This document shows, in pieces, positions 1 through 11,086 of a stretch of DNA of 64,000 bases (positions are counted from its first letter, which is position 1; the number at the start of each line of letters is the position of its first letter). Location of the stretch: positions 10,810,423 to 10,874,422 of the forward strand of contig CM070515.1 of NCBI GenBank assembly GCA_036346375.1. Direction: 5' to 3'. Source of the DNA: Guadua angustifolia. Lineage: Eukaryota > Streptophyta > Magnoliopsida > Poales > Poaceae. The position numbers and the translations under genes are program-made. A model generated the notes under the pieces. That model saw only the letters and a list, made by a program, of their open reading frames with translations. It did not search any database and was not told the DNA's origin.

Positions 1-4
1 CAAA

Positions 5-967
5 GTGAAGGAACCACCCTCAAGCAACCACGCTCATCTGGAGCTGCAGGTATGTCCTATTAAAGTCGCAGCAGATAATTCTCAATCAGCACGGTGTGTT
101 CAAACCAGAGTGTGGCACGATGAAAATAATAATGGATATCCTAGTATTACTGCACAAGAACCACAGCTGGGCCTTTTAAAAACAAAGCAAACAATTCACA
201 CCTCGTCTGATGTATCAGTTCCTGATAATCATAGGGAGTTATTTTTTAAGGGGAAGGTCGGACACAATCAAGGGGTAGAACAAGAAAACTCAATTCAAAC
301 CTGCACAGCTGTTGAGCCAGACCACACAGCACCTGGAACTTTATCCCCCACGAGCCCACCGTTAAGCTTCTCACAGACAGCTCCACTTTGCTTACCAGAA
401 GCCCCATTAGCTCCATCACAAACACCAGATGCTACACCTTCAGACAGCCTACCTTCTGAAAAGTCGCATACCACAGCAAAGATATCCACTTCAAACTCTC
501 ACAGAGAATACCAAAACCAAACACCATCACCAGTGAGAATAACACAGAGAAGCCCTCAACCAGAAGAGCAATTGGAAACCTTACCACCGGAGGATCGGCC
601 AGAAACATCATCAGCACATAGTTTTCGAACTACAGAACAAAACCTATCAAATAACCAAATGAGATTACAAGACTTCATTAATGAGGTATCACACAAGCCC
701 GAAAGTCCCCTCATCCACACGCCACCATGCCGCAATAATCTTGAAACCACCCATTCGGAGGACCAAAGTGTCATTTACAAAGGAAAACAATTCACACCAA
801 GGAAAAGTACCAGGCTAGCAATAAAGGCTAAAAACAGAATGGGAACTAACAAAGGCACAATTAAATTAGCACAAGAGCTCCTAGCAAAGAAGCTCAAAGA
901 TTTATCTCCACCTCCGCAACACAAAAACTCACAGGATGATCTTTTGAGCGGTTTGCTAGTCACTTGA
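5..967 (+). pseudogene. LINE ORF1 C-terminal part (copy 1)
   Basis: The open frame is 320 aa, polar and rich in Ser, Pro and Thr. Its last third matches the C-terminus of ORF1 in the other copy (24884-26755, minus strand): both have a DFIN..HKP block, an IHTPP block, an R.S.RLA.KAK basic block and a GTNKGTIKL-type block. Compared with that copy, the frame here is lost near 945-965, where two short T runs are each one base short, so the stop at 965-967 is probably secondary. The N-terminal nucleic-acid-binding part and zinc knuckle lie left of the window. In this family ORF1 encodes an RNA-binding protein that packages the LINE RNA. Confidence 0.8.
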
Positions 968-1642
968 GAAGCCTTTGAGCAAAGAGAAGGTTGAGGCGAT
1001 ACTTCAACCGGGTCAATCGGGGCATGATCAAACAAGGAGGCGAAGAAAGCGAACACAGGATCACGGAGATAGTGGCGAGACAGTCTCAAGGAATGATCGA
1101 GTGTTCCTCCGAAAGTGGCCAAGACAAAGTTGATGTTCATGTTCCCAATGGGTATTAGACAATTCTTGGTGTCCCGTGAGGTGCCGATTTGTATCCGGTC
1201 TAGCAGTAATGGTGTTATTGTTATGTCAGTTATATCTGTCCTTCTAGTATCCGGTCTAGTAGCAATGGTGTGGCCGGTCTTGTTGGGTTCTTGTGTATGC
1301 CCCAAGTGGCTTTTGTATCGGTACCGGTATGGGTTAGAAGTGGAGGCCATTAGGCTGTTGTATCGGCGTAGTGTGTTCTGGTATATGTATGGACTAGAGA
1401 TTGCGGCTAATAGGCCCTTGTGTCAATGTATTGTCGGAACCTGGGAGGCTACGACTGCTTCGCCATGTCTTTTACTTAACCGAGATGAAATCCAGAACCT
1501 GCAAGGTTTATTAACTACCTAGGATTTAATTCAGAACCTAAAAGGCCGATTAACTACCTGGGATGTCGTTCGGAACGGAACACAGGATGTCTCTTGATTG
1601 ATCGGCAATGGCGGCCAGGCACATGCAAAGTCCAGATTATCC
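968..1642 (+). other. LINE copy 1 inter-ORF linker
   Basis: This is the stretch between ORF1 and ORF2. It contains several diverged repeats of a motif resembling ggcctattggcc and gtatcggtaccggtatg, which also occur in the matching stretch of copy 3 near 24600-24720. I see no gene in it; the 135-aa plus-strand and 191-aa minus-strand frames have no recognisable features. Confidence 0.6.
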
Positions 1643-4600
1643 ATGCTAACCAATTGCACTATACTATCATGGAATGTTAGGGGCCTAAATAATCCAGCAA
1701 AGAGAGAGAGCATCAAGCGTTTCATCCAATCAACTGGAGCTTCTGTGGTGTGCTTACAGGAGACAAAAATATCCAATTGGACGACTTGTTTGTTGCATGA
1801 AACGCTAGGTCCGAGACTAGCTAACCAGTCGGTCACTATACCCTCCAATGGAGCATCTGGTGGAATACTCCTCGCGGCCGTGGATGACCTTTATGATCTT
1901 CAAAATCCTAGACTAACACCCAATACGATCACTGCAACTTTGGCCTCAAGATGCGATACGATGGCCTGGGACATCACGGGTGTCTACGGGCCCCAATCAA
2001 ACGAAGAAAAGAGAAATTTCCTCTCTGAATTACAATCACTGCGGGATACAGTCCTACCCGCGTGGCTCATCATGGGAGACTTCAACCTCATCAGGCAAGC
2101 TAATGAGAAGAATAGAGGCCCGCCTAATAGGAGAATGATGCAATGCTTCAATCACATTATTAATACACTGCAACTTCTGGAGATTGACCTCCAAGGACGC
2201 CGATTCACGTGGACAAATGAGCAGGAACAACCAACCATGACGAGAATTGATCGTTTCCTTGCAACGACAGAATGGCACGACATCTTCCCAAATGCCGACC
2301 TATGCGCTTTGCCAACAATGACATCAGACCACTGCCCCTTAATCATGCAAGGAAATGCAACCTTTCGATATTTTAGTGGCTTTCGCTTCGAGGTTTGCTG
2401 GACCAACATGCCAGGTTTCCAAGAGACAGTATCACAGACATGGAATCAACCAGTCCTCACATCTGACCCGATCCTCAGATTGCATGTCAAAATGAGCAGA
2501 ACAGCTAAAGCATTAAAGATCTGGAGGAGAAAAATCTTCGCGAACATTGCTTTGCAAACAGCTCTGATACAGGTCACTATCACTATTATAGAAAGTACAC
2601 AAGAAAGAAGGCCGCTACAACAAAGTGAATTAGGACTCCGGAAAATTCTAAAAGACAAGTTACTCGGCCTTGCGGCAATTCAGAAATCCAGAGCGAGACA
2701 ACATGCAAGACTTACTAAAATTCGCCTGGGGGACTCCAATACGAGGTTCTTCCACTTGATGGCCAGCTCAAAACGGAGAAGAAACTTCATCAGGGTGCTT
2801 CAGAACGAAGACAGTGGGAGCTATACACAACAGGATAAACTCAAAGAGGCTTACCAATACTTCGTAAAAGTTTTGGGTGAGCATGGTGCAAGAGACAGAG
2901 TGATCCACTGGAATACACTGGGTTACATTGGGAGGGATCTCAGCGACCTAGAAAGTGAGATCATTGAAGAGGAGGTGACTAAAACCATACAGGATCTCCC
3001 AAACCAAAAAGCACCAGGACCTGACGGCTATATTGGCTTATTCTACAAATCATGCCTCCATATCATCAAGTCCGATCTAATGGAAGCAATCAGGGCCTTC
3101 TTTGAGCTACGCCACAAAAATCTGCATAAGTTAAATGACGCAAACATTGTCCTCCTCCCGAAAGTGGAGAATGCTGACAGACTAGATCGTTTCAGACCAA
3201 TCAGCCTTATTAATAGCTTCATGAAGATCATCACCAAAATTCTTGCAAACCGGCTAGCGCCCAAGCTAGATGAACTAGTTTCAGTCTCTCAGAATGCTTT
3301 CATCAAAAAAAGATGCATACACGATAACTTCTTATATGTACAAAGAGTAATCCAAAAGCTACACAAAGACAAAAAGTCGGCCCTATTCATCAAGTTGGAT
3401 ATCTCCAAAGCGTTTGATTCGCTAAATTGGACTTATATTCTAGAGGTGCTACAAGCTCTGGGTTTTGGCCGGAAATGGCGAGAGTGGATATCTGCTATTC
3501 TCAGGACTGCCTCTTCTAGGGTTTTGATCAACGGTCAGCCGACGGCGACTATAAGACACGCGCGCGGAGTGCGTCAGGGAGATCCTTTATCTCCTCTACT
3601 ATTCATCTTAGCAATTGACCCCTTGCAAAAATTGCTGGAATTGGCAGAGAGCCGAGGTATCCTCAAACCGGTGCTACCGGCAACAGCAAGACTACGATGC
3701 TCCCTCTACGCTGACGATGCCGGGATATTTTTAAATGCGGATGTCGAAGAAATGACAGCTCTCAGCAGAATGCTAGATATATTTGAAAGGTGTTCGGGTC
3801 TGAAAGTCAACATTTCCAAAATAGAAATTTACCCAATCAGATGCCAACAAGATCTCCTGCAAGAGCTGCTGAATGTTTTCCCTGGAAAAATATCTAACTT
3901 CCCAGAAAGTATCTTGGCCTCCCACTACACATCAGGCAATTGAGGAGACTTGATATTCAACCATTGATTGACAAAATAGGCAACAGACTTGCAGGTTGGA
4001 AAGGTAAATTACTTTCAAAAGCCGGAAGGGAAACGCTGGTTAATTCCGTGTTAACGTCACAACCTATATATCATCTCACAGTCTTCCCTGCACAAAAGTG
4101 GCTGATTCGATGTATTGATAAGCTCAGGCGGAGTTTTCTTTGGAGAGGTCGTGAACCAGAAAAGCTGCAGCTGGGGCCATCGCTGATCAAATGGCGGTGA
4201 CATGCATGCCAAAAAGTAAAGGAGGCCTCGGGACCAAGGATCTAGACCGCTTCGCCAGGGCTCTTAGACTTCGGTGGCTTTGGTTCCGGTGGAAATGCAA
4301 TGAAAGGGCATGGACGGGCCTTGATATACCATGCGACAAAGCAGATGTGTCTCTCTTCAATGCTTCAACAATTGTTACGATCGGGAACGGTAAATTGACG
4401 GACTTCTGGAGATCAAGCTGGGTGGACGGTCAAGCGCCGAAAAACATTGCACCAACCCTGTTCAAGACATCGCGAAGAAAGAACATTTCGGCACACCAAG
4501 CTTTGTCAAATGACTACTGGATCCGTTTCTGTACACCGGTGAACTCGGAAATTGAAATCAGGGAATTTGTAAAGCTCTTTGAAGCAATACAACGAATTAA

Positions 4601-5184
4601 TAGAGATGATACGAGGGAAGATCAGATACGCTGGCGGTGGACCTCTGATGGTCAATATTCAGCAAAATCGGCCTATCTAGTGCAATTCACCTCTGTTTAC
4701 TGCAAGATGAAGATTTGTCCTATATGGAAGGCGCACGCCGAACCTAAATGCCTTTTCTTCGCTTGGACTTTGCTTCACAACAAGATATTAACAGCGGATA
4801 ACATGCTCAAGAAGGGTTGGCCATGCAATGCCACCTGTACTCTATGCAATGTGTCACCAGAAACGGCAATCCACCTCTGTAAGGATTGCCCTTTCGCCAC
4901 GCAGGTATGGGATTTCCTCCTGCGTTGGGGGAAATTGGATCGTCTCCAGAACTTAAGTGGTAACAGCTCATTATATTCCTGGTGGCGGAAAATAAGATCC
5001 CAGTTTGACAAACAAAATCGACGACAATTGGATGGTTTGCTCATTTATTACTGGTGGAATTTATGGCAAGAGAGAAACCAACGATTTTCAAGGGATAACT
5101 AGAACGTCTGAGCAGGTGGTTGTAGTGATCAAGGACGCCGTGCTTACCCGTGCGTTTGCCACGTCCTCGAAGGATCTAGCTTAG
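1643..5184 (+). pseudogene. LINE ORF2: endonuclease-reverse transcriptase (copy 1, three 1-base breaks)
   Basis: ORF2 nicks the target and copies the LINE RNA there. I place the start at the ATG at 1643 because copy 3 starts at the same conserved block. An APE-type endonuclease opens with SWNVRGL, then LQETK, GDFNLI and SDHCP. The RT domain follows with APGPDGY, LDISKAFD, GVRQGDPLSPLL and the catalytic YADD box at about 3701-3722. A zf-RVT region (KSAYLVQF, AEPKCLFFAWTLLHNKI, C..C) fills the end. The frame is broken three times, near 3905, 4197 and 5088. At each point one missing base explains the break and the homologous protein resumes in the next frame, ending at a TAG at 5182-5184. There are almost no other defects, so the copy is either young or affected by sequence errors. 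Confidence 0.93.
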
Positions 5185-5371
5185 TTTCTTCGTTTTTGTA
5201 TCGACGTTCTTTTCGGTTTTTTCAGTGGTGTTTCTCCTGGTAGTGTCTAGTACCAGGTGGTTGTGAGGTTTTTTCTCCCGTTTTTTCCTTAAAAAACGGG
5301 ATGTAATTCTCTATTTTTCTCTTCTATATAAAATTTGCAGCATTTCTCTTACTGCTCTTTCGAAAAAAAAA
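5185..5371 (+). other. LINE copy 1 3' UTR and poly-A
   Basis: A T-rich 3' UTR ends in aaaaaaaaa at 5363-5371. The same tail, in reverse complement, ends copy 3 at about 20744-20810. The tail holds a good TATA-box-like string, TATATAAAA, at 5325-5333. Confidence 0.85.
5325..5333 (+). promoter_or_regulatory. TATA-like box inside the LINE tail, upstream of the P450
   Basis: TATATAAAA lies 194 bp before the P450 start codon and inside the LINE 3' UTR. The 155 bp between the LINE tail and the ATG contain no better TATA box. It could therefore serve as a borrowed core promoter. This is inference from position and motif only. Confidence 0.35.
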
Positions 5372-5384
5372 CCTAATGAACCAT

Positions 5385-5419
5385 GCTATACCGTTGGAAT
5401 TGATTCCCAACGGTATAGC
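5385..5419. repeat. perfect 13-bp inverted repeat (hairpin, 9-nt loop)
   Basis: Positions 5385-5397 (gctataccgttgg) and 5407-5419 (ccaacggtatagc) are exact reverse complements separated by nine bases. The hairpin lies 14 bp past the LINE poly-A and 108 bp before the P450 start codon, probably in the promoter or 5' leader. Pairing extends a few more bases with a wobble pair and a bulge. No T-run follows, so it is not an obvious terminator. Confidence 0.8.
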
Positions 5420-5526
5420 GTGTGGTAGTTGCTCTCATAACTAATTGGTTAGGATTTGCGACACCGGACACACTACTGGTAATCTGCTATTCTTCCTGTA
5501 CGTCTCTGTTACTGCAGTCTGCAGCC

Positions 5527-7179
5527 ATGGATACGACACTGCTCTTCGCTGCGCTGCTTGCGGCAGCTTTCTTTTACCTCACCGCCGTCCGCCGTCGCCG
5601 CGGCGGCCGATTGCCACCGGGTCCGACGGGTCTGCCGCTGATCGGCAGCCTGCTCTCCCTCGACCCAGACCTGCACACCTACTTCGCGGGCCTCGCCGCC
5701 AAGTACGGGCCCATCTTCTCCATCCGCCTCGGCTCCAAGCTAGGCATCGTCATCACCTCGCCGGCGATGGCCCGAGAGGTGCTGCGCGACAAGGACCTCG
5801 TCTTCGCCAACCGGGACATCCCGGTCGCCGCGCGCTCCATCTCCTATGGCGGCGGCCAGAACATCGTGTGGAACCCGGTCGGCCCCACCTGGCGCCTGCT
5901 TCGCCGAGTCTGTGTCCGCGAGATGCTCAGCCCTGCCGGGCTCGACAACGTGCACGACCTCCGCCGGCGGGAGTTCAGGGCCACGCTCCGCCACCTGCAA
6001 GCCAAGTCCTGCACGCCCGTCGACATCGGAGCGCAGATGTTCCTCACCACGATGAACGTCATCACAGGCACGCTCTGGGGAGGCAACATCGGGAGCGAGA
6101 GCGAGCGGACTGCGGTGGGGAAGGATTTCCGGGACCTCGTCGCGGAGATTAGCGAGATGCTCGGAGCGCCCAACGTGTCCGACTTCTTCCCTGCGCTGGC
6201 GCCGCTCGACCTGCAGGGCATCCGCAGAAAGTCGGACGTGCTCAAGGCTCGGTTCGACGACATCTTCGACAGGATCATACAGCAGAGGGTGAAGACCGAG
6301 CAGGCAGTCGGCGAGACGGCGGCGGACTTCCTCGAGCACATGCTCAACCTGGAGAAGGAAGGTCGCGATGGGAAGGCCCCTTTCACCATGACCAACGTCA
6401 AGGCCCTGCTCATGGTAATCATTAGGGACACGGATCCCCGCAATCAATCATTAGCTACTAGCTAGTAATTCGTGCGTGCAGCTAATCCGTGCAGCCCACT
6501 CACAGGCTTAATTTGTGTCTGTGCTGCGATTAATTGATAGGATATGGTGGTCGGGGGGACAGAGACGACGTCGAACACCGTGGAATGGGCCATGGCGGAG
6601 ATGATGCAGAACCCCCGGATACTGCGCAAGGTGCAGGAGGAGCTGGACGCGGTGGTGGGGAGGGACAGCGTGGTAGAGGAGTCGCACCTCCCGCAGCTGC
6701 ACTACCTGCTCCTGGTGGTCAAGGAGACGCTCCGGCTGCACCCCTCGCTGCCGCTCATGGTGCCGCACTGCCCCAACGAGGACGCGACGATCTGCGGGCA
6801 CCACGTCCCGGCCGGCAGCCGCGTGTTCGTAAACGTGTGGGCGATCCAGAGGGACCCCGCGGTGTGGAAGGACCCGCTGGAGTTCAACCCAGAGAGGTTC
6901 TTGCAGGCGAGCGACGGCGGCCACAAGTGGGACTTCACCGGCAGCGAGCTCGACTACATCCCATTCGGGTCCGGAAGGAGGATCTGCGCGGGCATTGCCA
7001 TGGCCGAGAGGATGACGGCCTACTCGCTGGCGATGCTGCTGCAGGCGTTCGACTGGGAGCTGCCGCACGGCGCGCTGCTAGACCTGACGGAGAGGTTCGC
7101 CATCGTCATGAAGAAGGCCACGCCGCTGGTGGTCGTGCCGACGCCAAGGCTGTCCAACCCTGAGCTCTACTCCTCCTAG
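5527..7179 (+). CDS. cytochrome P450, CYP76-like (two exons, intact)
   Basis: A haem-thiolate monooxygenase of the ER membrane, using electrons from a P450 reductase. Exon 1 is 5527-6414, the intron 6415-6540 (126 bp, GT-AG, phase 0) and exon 2 6541-7179, giving 508 aa. In order: a hydrophobic anchor (residues 4-21), a basic stretch, the proline-rich hinge PPGPTGLP (30-37), the I-helix oxygen-binding GGTETT (301-306), the K-helix ExxR as KETLR (E358, R361), the PERF box (413-416) and the haem loop FGSGRRICAG with ligand Cys445. All essential motifs are intact and the length is normal. I chose ATG 5527 because it starts directly at the anchor; an in-frame ATG at 5422 would add 35 atypical residues. 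The single intron just before the I-helix and the motif spelling fit the CYP76 family, whose members oxidise terpenoids and herbicides in plants. The substrate cannot be told from sequence. Confidence 0.9.
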
Positions 7180-8231
7180 CTAGATAGATGCAACCCTTTA
7201 ATTACCACAAGTCTAGCAATGTCACGGCGCTTCCTCAGAGAGTCACCACAAGGGTCAACAAAACGGCAGCTTCAAAAAATCTCGGTGACACTTCAATGAC
7301 CTCATCGATGTCTGCACGGAAGTGTAATCATACAACTTTTTCTGGCAATGGTGTCAAGTTGTTCCAAACCTGGATGGGGTTCTTGATAATTTTATAAAGT
7401 CTATTTTTTAAATAATTTTATTTATAAATGTAAGATTTGTATCTAGATTTAATGAGATCTTTTCTTTTATATTTCTATTTATTTTCTCTCATCTATATGC
7501 ATTTATTCATTACCATCCACATAAAGTATATCTTTCATCTTTCAAGATAATTAAGTGGCGGTATCTAAGTCATTTTTTCTCGTATCTTTCTCAATTTTAT
7601 CGCAACCTTAATAATTGTGCAAAGTCAAAATACGCCTTATAAAAAAAAGAGGGAGTAACAAGGAGTATGAACAATAGTATAAATGGTGACTATTTATAAT
7701 AGACCTCCGTATTATTTATAGACAAAATTAAAGATAGCTTATACAATAAACTGTCTATATGATTATCTGTAAAGATCTTTCACACAATTAATATATTGTT
7801 TATACAATTAGCTTGCTGCATTTTTCTCTCCCCTCATTTTGTCTCCTTTGTATCTTCCAAAATTCTATATGACATACAGTTATAGACAGTTCACATGTAC
7901 CCTTTCACATGCCTAAAAGTCGATTTATTTATAATTAGAATTGTTTGTTTATTCTATACCTGCCAATCGAAATTTTTTGATTAAGTAACATTGTAGATTT
8001 GCAGTGAAGATGGTCAACAGCAAAATGGGCCCACCCTAGTCGAGGGCCTGTGACCTGAAAAAAAAACTAGTTAGGCCTAGTTTTGATGGGTGTGGCACAT
8101 CTCAGCCCATCCATGTAAAATCCATGTACCGGCCCACCCAGATAAGTCCTTAGCGACCTAAAAAAATTAGCCTAGTAATTGAGCCCAACCCAATGTTGCA
8201 TAAGCGCTAAACGGGATAACCCTAACGTCAG
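7180..8231. other. P450 3' flank and AT-rich spacer
   Basis: This holds the probable 3' UTR of the P450 and then AT-rich DNA without a credible gene. Near 7635-7656 the text ...cgccttataaaaaaaagagggagta resembles the right end of a Stowaway-type MITE, but I could not find a matching left end. The open frames here are short and featureless. Confidence 0.5.
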
Positions 8232-9795
8232 TTTTTTTTTTTTAGATAATGGAAACAAAATTTCCGGCTTCATCTCTTTTAAAGAGAATCAGACCAACTT
8301 ATTACAAACTTCGAAACAAAACCAAACTGAAAAGTAAACCAAAATCTTCAAACAGTATAACCAATCCTCGCAACAAAAGGCCAACCAAACGAAGTGAATA
8401 ACTGTAGTGCCGATGTTTCCAATTTGCGACAAACATCCAGAAGACACTCCTTGTTTGAATCACTTTGCTGTAATTTGGCCCACGTGCGAAGCCAGTGTGT
8501 TCCTTTGAACAAGACCTGCAAGAAAGAATTTGGTTTACGCTTATAAAAAACAGTATCATTCCTAGTAAGCCATAAAGCCCAACAAATGGCAGCTGCTCCA
8601 GTAAGTAAAACATAAACTTGGTCTGACCCACCCTGGTTCACCCATCCATTAAATAAATAGTGAATATTTACAGGCGGGCCAATACCAAAAGTCATGTACA
8701 CTACCCGCCACAGAATTTAGATAACAACAATCTATAAACAAGTGGTGTATAGTTTCAATAAAAGTGCAATAACAGCAAGATTTATCCCCATGCCAATTAA
8801 GCTTAACAAGATTGTCTTTAGTAAGTAACACCCCCTTCTTGAGATACCATAAGAAAATTTTAATCTTCAAAGGTAACCTGGTATGCCAAATCTCCAGAGA
8901 AACTTTGATGCCATTAGAAACCAAAAAATTGTACATCGATTTAACCGAAAACATCCCACTCTTGTGCAAATGCCACTTAAAAAGATCAGGACCTCCTGAT
9001 AAACTAATGTTCAAAGTTCTCGATACCAGCAACCCCCATTGTCTTAGTTTATCGCCAATTAAGGATCTCCTAAAAGACACATTAAGAGGAGATGAACCAA
9101 GAACCTCAGCCACCGTTGCGTGCTTTTTTCGAACAATATTAAACAAGGAAGGAAATTGAGACTTTAGCGCTGCATTGCCCAGCCAAGTATCTTCCCAAAA
9201 CCTAATTTGAGACCCATCCTTTAAAATATAAGATCCTAGACTTAGGAACTTAGATTTTATCGCCATTAAACTGCACCAAAAATGGGAATCCCCAGGTTTC
9301 TTTTCTACTTGGCTTAAAGTCTTCCCCTGTAAATATTTGTTCCTCAAAAGTTGCTGCCACTTCCCTTGCTCATTACACAATTTAAACAACCACTTGCTCA
9401 AAAGACATTTGTTTTGTAGATTTAAATTTTGGATCCCTAAACCTCCTTGATCTTTTGGTTGACAAATAAGATCCCACTTCGCTAGTCTGTATTTCTTCTT
9501 GTGTTGATCGTTTTGCCAAAAAAAACGGGACCGATAATAATCTATCCTTTTGAGGACTCCTCTTGGGACCTCAAAAAAGGACATCATGAACATAGGCAAA
9601 CTAGACAACACCGAATTAATCAACACTAACCTCCCTCCAACCGAGAGTAACTTACCTTTCCAACCACTCAATCGTTTCTCCAGTCTCTCCTCCACCAACC
9701 TCCAATCAGAATTACTTAACTTCCTATAATTCATCGGAATCCCCAAATATCTAAAAGGGAAAGATCCTAACTTGCACCCAAACAAATACGAAGTG
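8232..9795 (-). mobile_element. 5'-truncated LINE, copy 2 (RT C-terminus and zf-RVT only)
   Basis: A minus-strand LINE fragment. Its poly-A appears as a T run at 8232-8243. Reading leftwards from about 9795, the protein starts at FGCKLGSFPFRYLGIPM, which lies after the RT catalytic core, continues through RLSGWKGKLLS and the zf-RVT region (IWHTRLPLKIKIFLW, C..C...H), and ends near 8302. The frame 8649-9785 is open for 378 aa; the last part is in another frame (8348-8701). It is from a different LINE subfamily than copies 1 and 3, judging by its zf-RVT sequence. 5' truncation is typical of incomplete reverse transcription. No target-site duplication was found. Confidence 0.9.
8649..9785 (-). 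pseudogene. LINE ORF2 C-terminal fragment (copy 2)
   Basis: A 378-aa open stretch carrying the RT thumb or connection region and the zf-RVT region of a plant LINE. The YADD catalytic box and the endonuclease are absent because of 5' truncation, so the product cannot be an active polymerase. It shifts frame near 8650-8700 and continues with VNQGGSDQVYVLLTGAAAICWALWL. Confidence 0.88.
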
Positions 9796-10299
9796 CGAAC
9801 TAGTTTGTTTGGCAGCCAAGTGTTGATTATTTGATGGAATCAACGATGTTCTTGATCCCTGTCATATAGAATAGTATGGATTGTGTTAGTACAGTTTTTT
9901 GTCACGCAAGGAGCCATGGACACACTTGACAAGCTAACCCCTCCTATTTTTTGGCGAGTATTTCAAAGTTTGACTTGCACTTCAATATCCTTTGCAGGCT
10001 TGTAGCCAATATGCTCTGAAGTCTGAATGACTCAATCACCAGACAAGTATTATACGATCCCATCGATCTGTTCTTATAACCCTTCTGTCTTACGTATGGT
10101 CGTCAAGGACAATATGTGTTGATCACATGGAACACTCCCGTTAACCAGGCCACAACTACCTCCTTTAATCTTTTTTGAACATTCAATAGTATTCCAGATT
10201 AATTCACTCCCAAAAGCATTGATAAATTAAACTGTTACTTCCGTTCGATCTCCTGAGTCCTGACTGCAAACTTGTGTTAACTCATGATTGCAAGTACAG
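9796..10299. other. spacer with possible gene-relic exon
   Basis: No intact gene. A short coding-like stretch at about 9998-10052 follows a cag and reads ACSQYALKSE*LNHQ on the plus strand. It may be an earlier exon of the same broken gene as the exon at 10300-10415. The support is weak. Confidence 0.3.
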
Positions 10300-10415
10300 G
10301 GATGCAATCGTTCAGCCGTTGCAGTTCCAGGCAGCTAGCCTTGCCATGTGCAACAATTGTCTTTGAGATTACAAGCAACAGACTGAAAAACTTAGTAGAT
10401 GGGAAGGAGACAAAG
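10300..10415 (+). pseudogene. exon relic of an unrecognised multi-exon gene
   Basis: A 116-bp stretch is bounded by a tacag acceptor and a GTTAGG donor. It reads 38 codons (DAIVQPLQFQAASLAMCNN...KLSRWEGDK) with a single in-frame TGA at codon 22. Its phase matches a second candidate exon at 15203-15367, on the other side of a LINE insertion. Together they look like a decayed host gene or captured gene fragment. I do not recognise the protein. Confidence 0.45.
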
Positions 10416-10863
10416 GTTAGGAAGCCCACACAGCCAAGCATCTGCCGTGGGTTGCTCGTTATTATATTGATTGCTACTGATGAGGATATGACAACAGAAT
10501 ACAACTCATTGCTACAACTGTATCCGACATAATCTCAAACTTCTATGCGTAGAAGATTTTTGCACAGAAACAATATACAAACATATCTAACCTTCTATTG
10601 TAGCACAGAGCAATGTTAACATCTCATGATCGCTCTTTTATTCTATTTTTAAACAAGGCATGATTGTCCATGGCAATCGTCAGTTGAGCTTTCTTCTCGT
10701 ATTGGGCTTTCAGAGATGAGATATGTTCGAACAAATATAATTCTTCCCCCTTGCTTTGCTTATAGTGAATACATCTTTGTTGACGAGCAAACCGGGTCGT
10801 TTTTAATCATTCAGTTGTACAGCACCAAGGGTTGCAAATTTGCAAAATAGGGTGTCAAATTAG
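10416..10863. other. intron-like spacer, no gene seen
   Basis: AT-rich DNA between the exon relic and the tail of LINE copy 4. It probably belongs to the intron into which the LINE inserted. No motif is recognised. Confidence 0.35.
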
Positions 10864-11086
10864 TTTTTTTTTGAAAACAGCATAGCTGTGATCTATATTA
10901 GATAGAGAAGAAACAGTTTACATAGCGCAGGATTCTGCACTAAAGATAGAGAACAGGGGAAGAGGGGGACAAAAAAGAAGAAAGGAAAAACATACAGACT
11001 GAAGAAAAATGGTCAAGTCGGACGCTCCACCAGATTTTTAAGCTGAACTGCTCCGGCTATAATCCAGAGCGCAGCTTCGTCTCTGA

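Larger units (their letters stand above)
1..5371 (+). mobile_element. L1-type plant LINE, copy 1 (5' end outside window)
   Basis: A non-LTR retrotransposon on the plus strand. It holds the C-terminal part of ORF1, a linker of about 600 bp, an ORF2 with endonuclease, reverse transcriptase and zf-RVT regions, a 3' UTR and a short poly-A at 5363-5371. It belongs to the same family as the minus-strand copy at 20744-39467: the two share long stretches of nearly identical RT protein and the same ORF1 C-terminus. The left end lies outside the window, so no target-site duplication can be read. It was copied in with its tail pointing at the P450 gene that starts 155 bp further on. Confidence 0.95.

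Noticed and set aside
5740..6447. 235-aa and 199-aa minus-strand frames over the P450
   Set aside because: Shadows of the P450 exon 1; no family features.
7635..7656. Stowaway MITE end downstream of the P450
   Set aside because: Only one end-like string (gagggagta) is visible; no partner TIR or TA-bounded element could be set.
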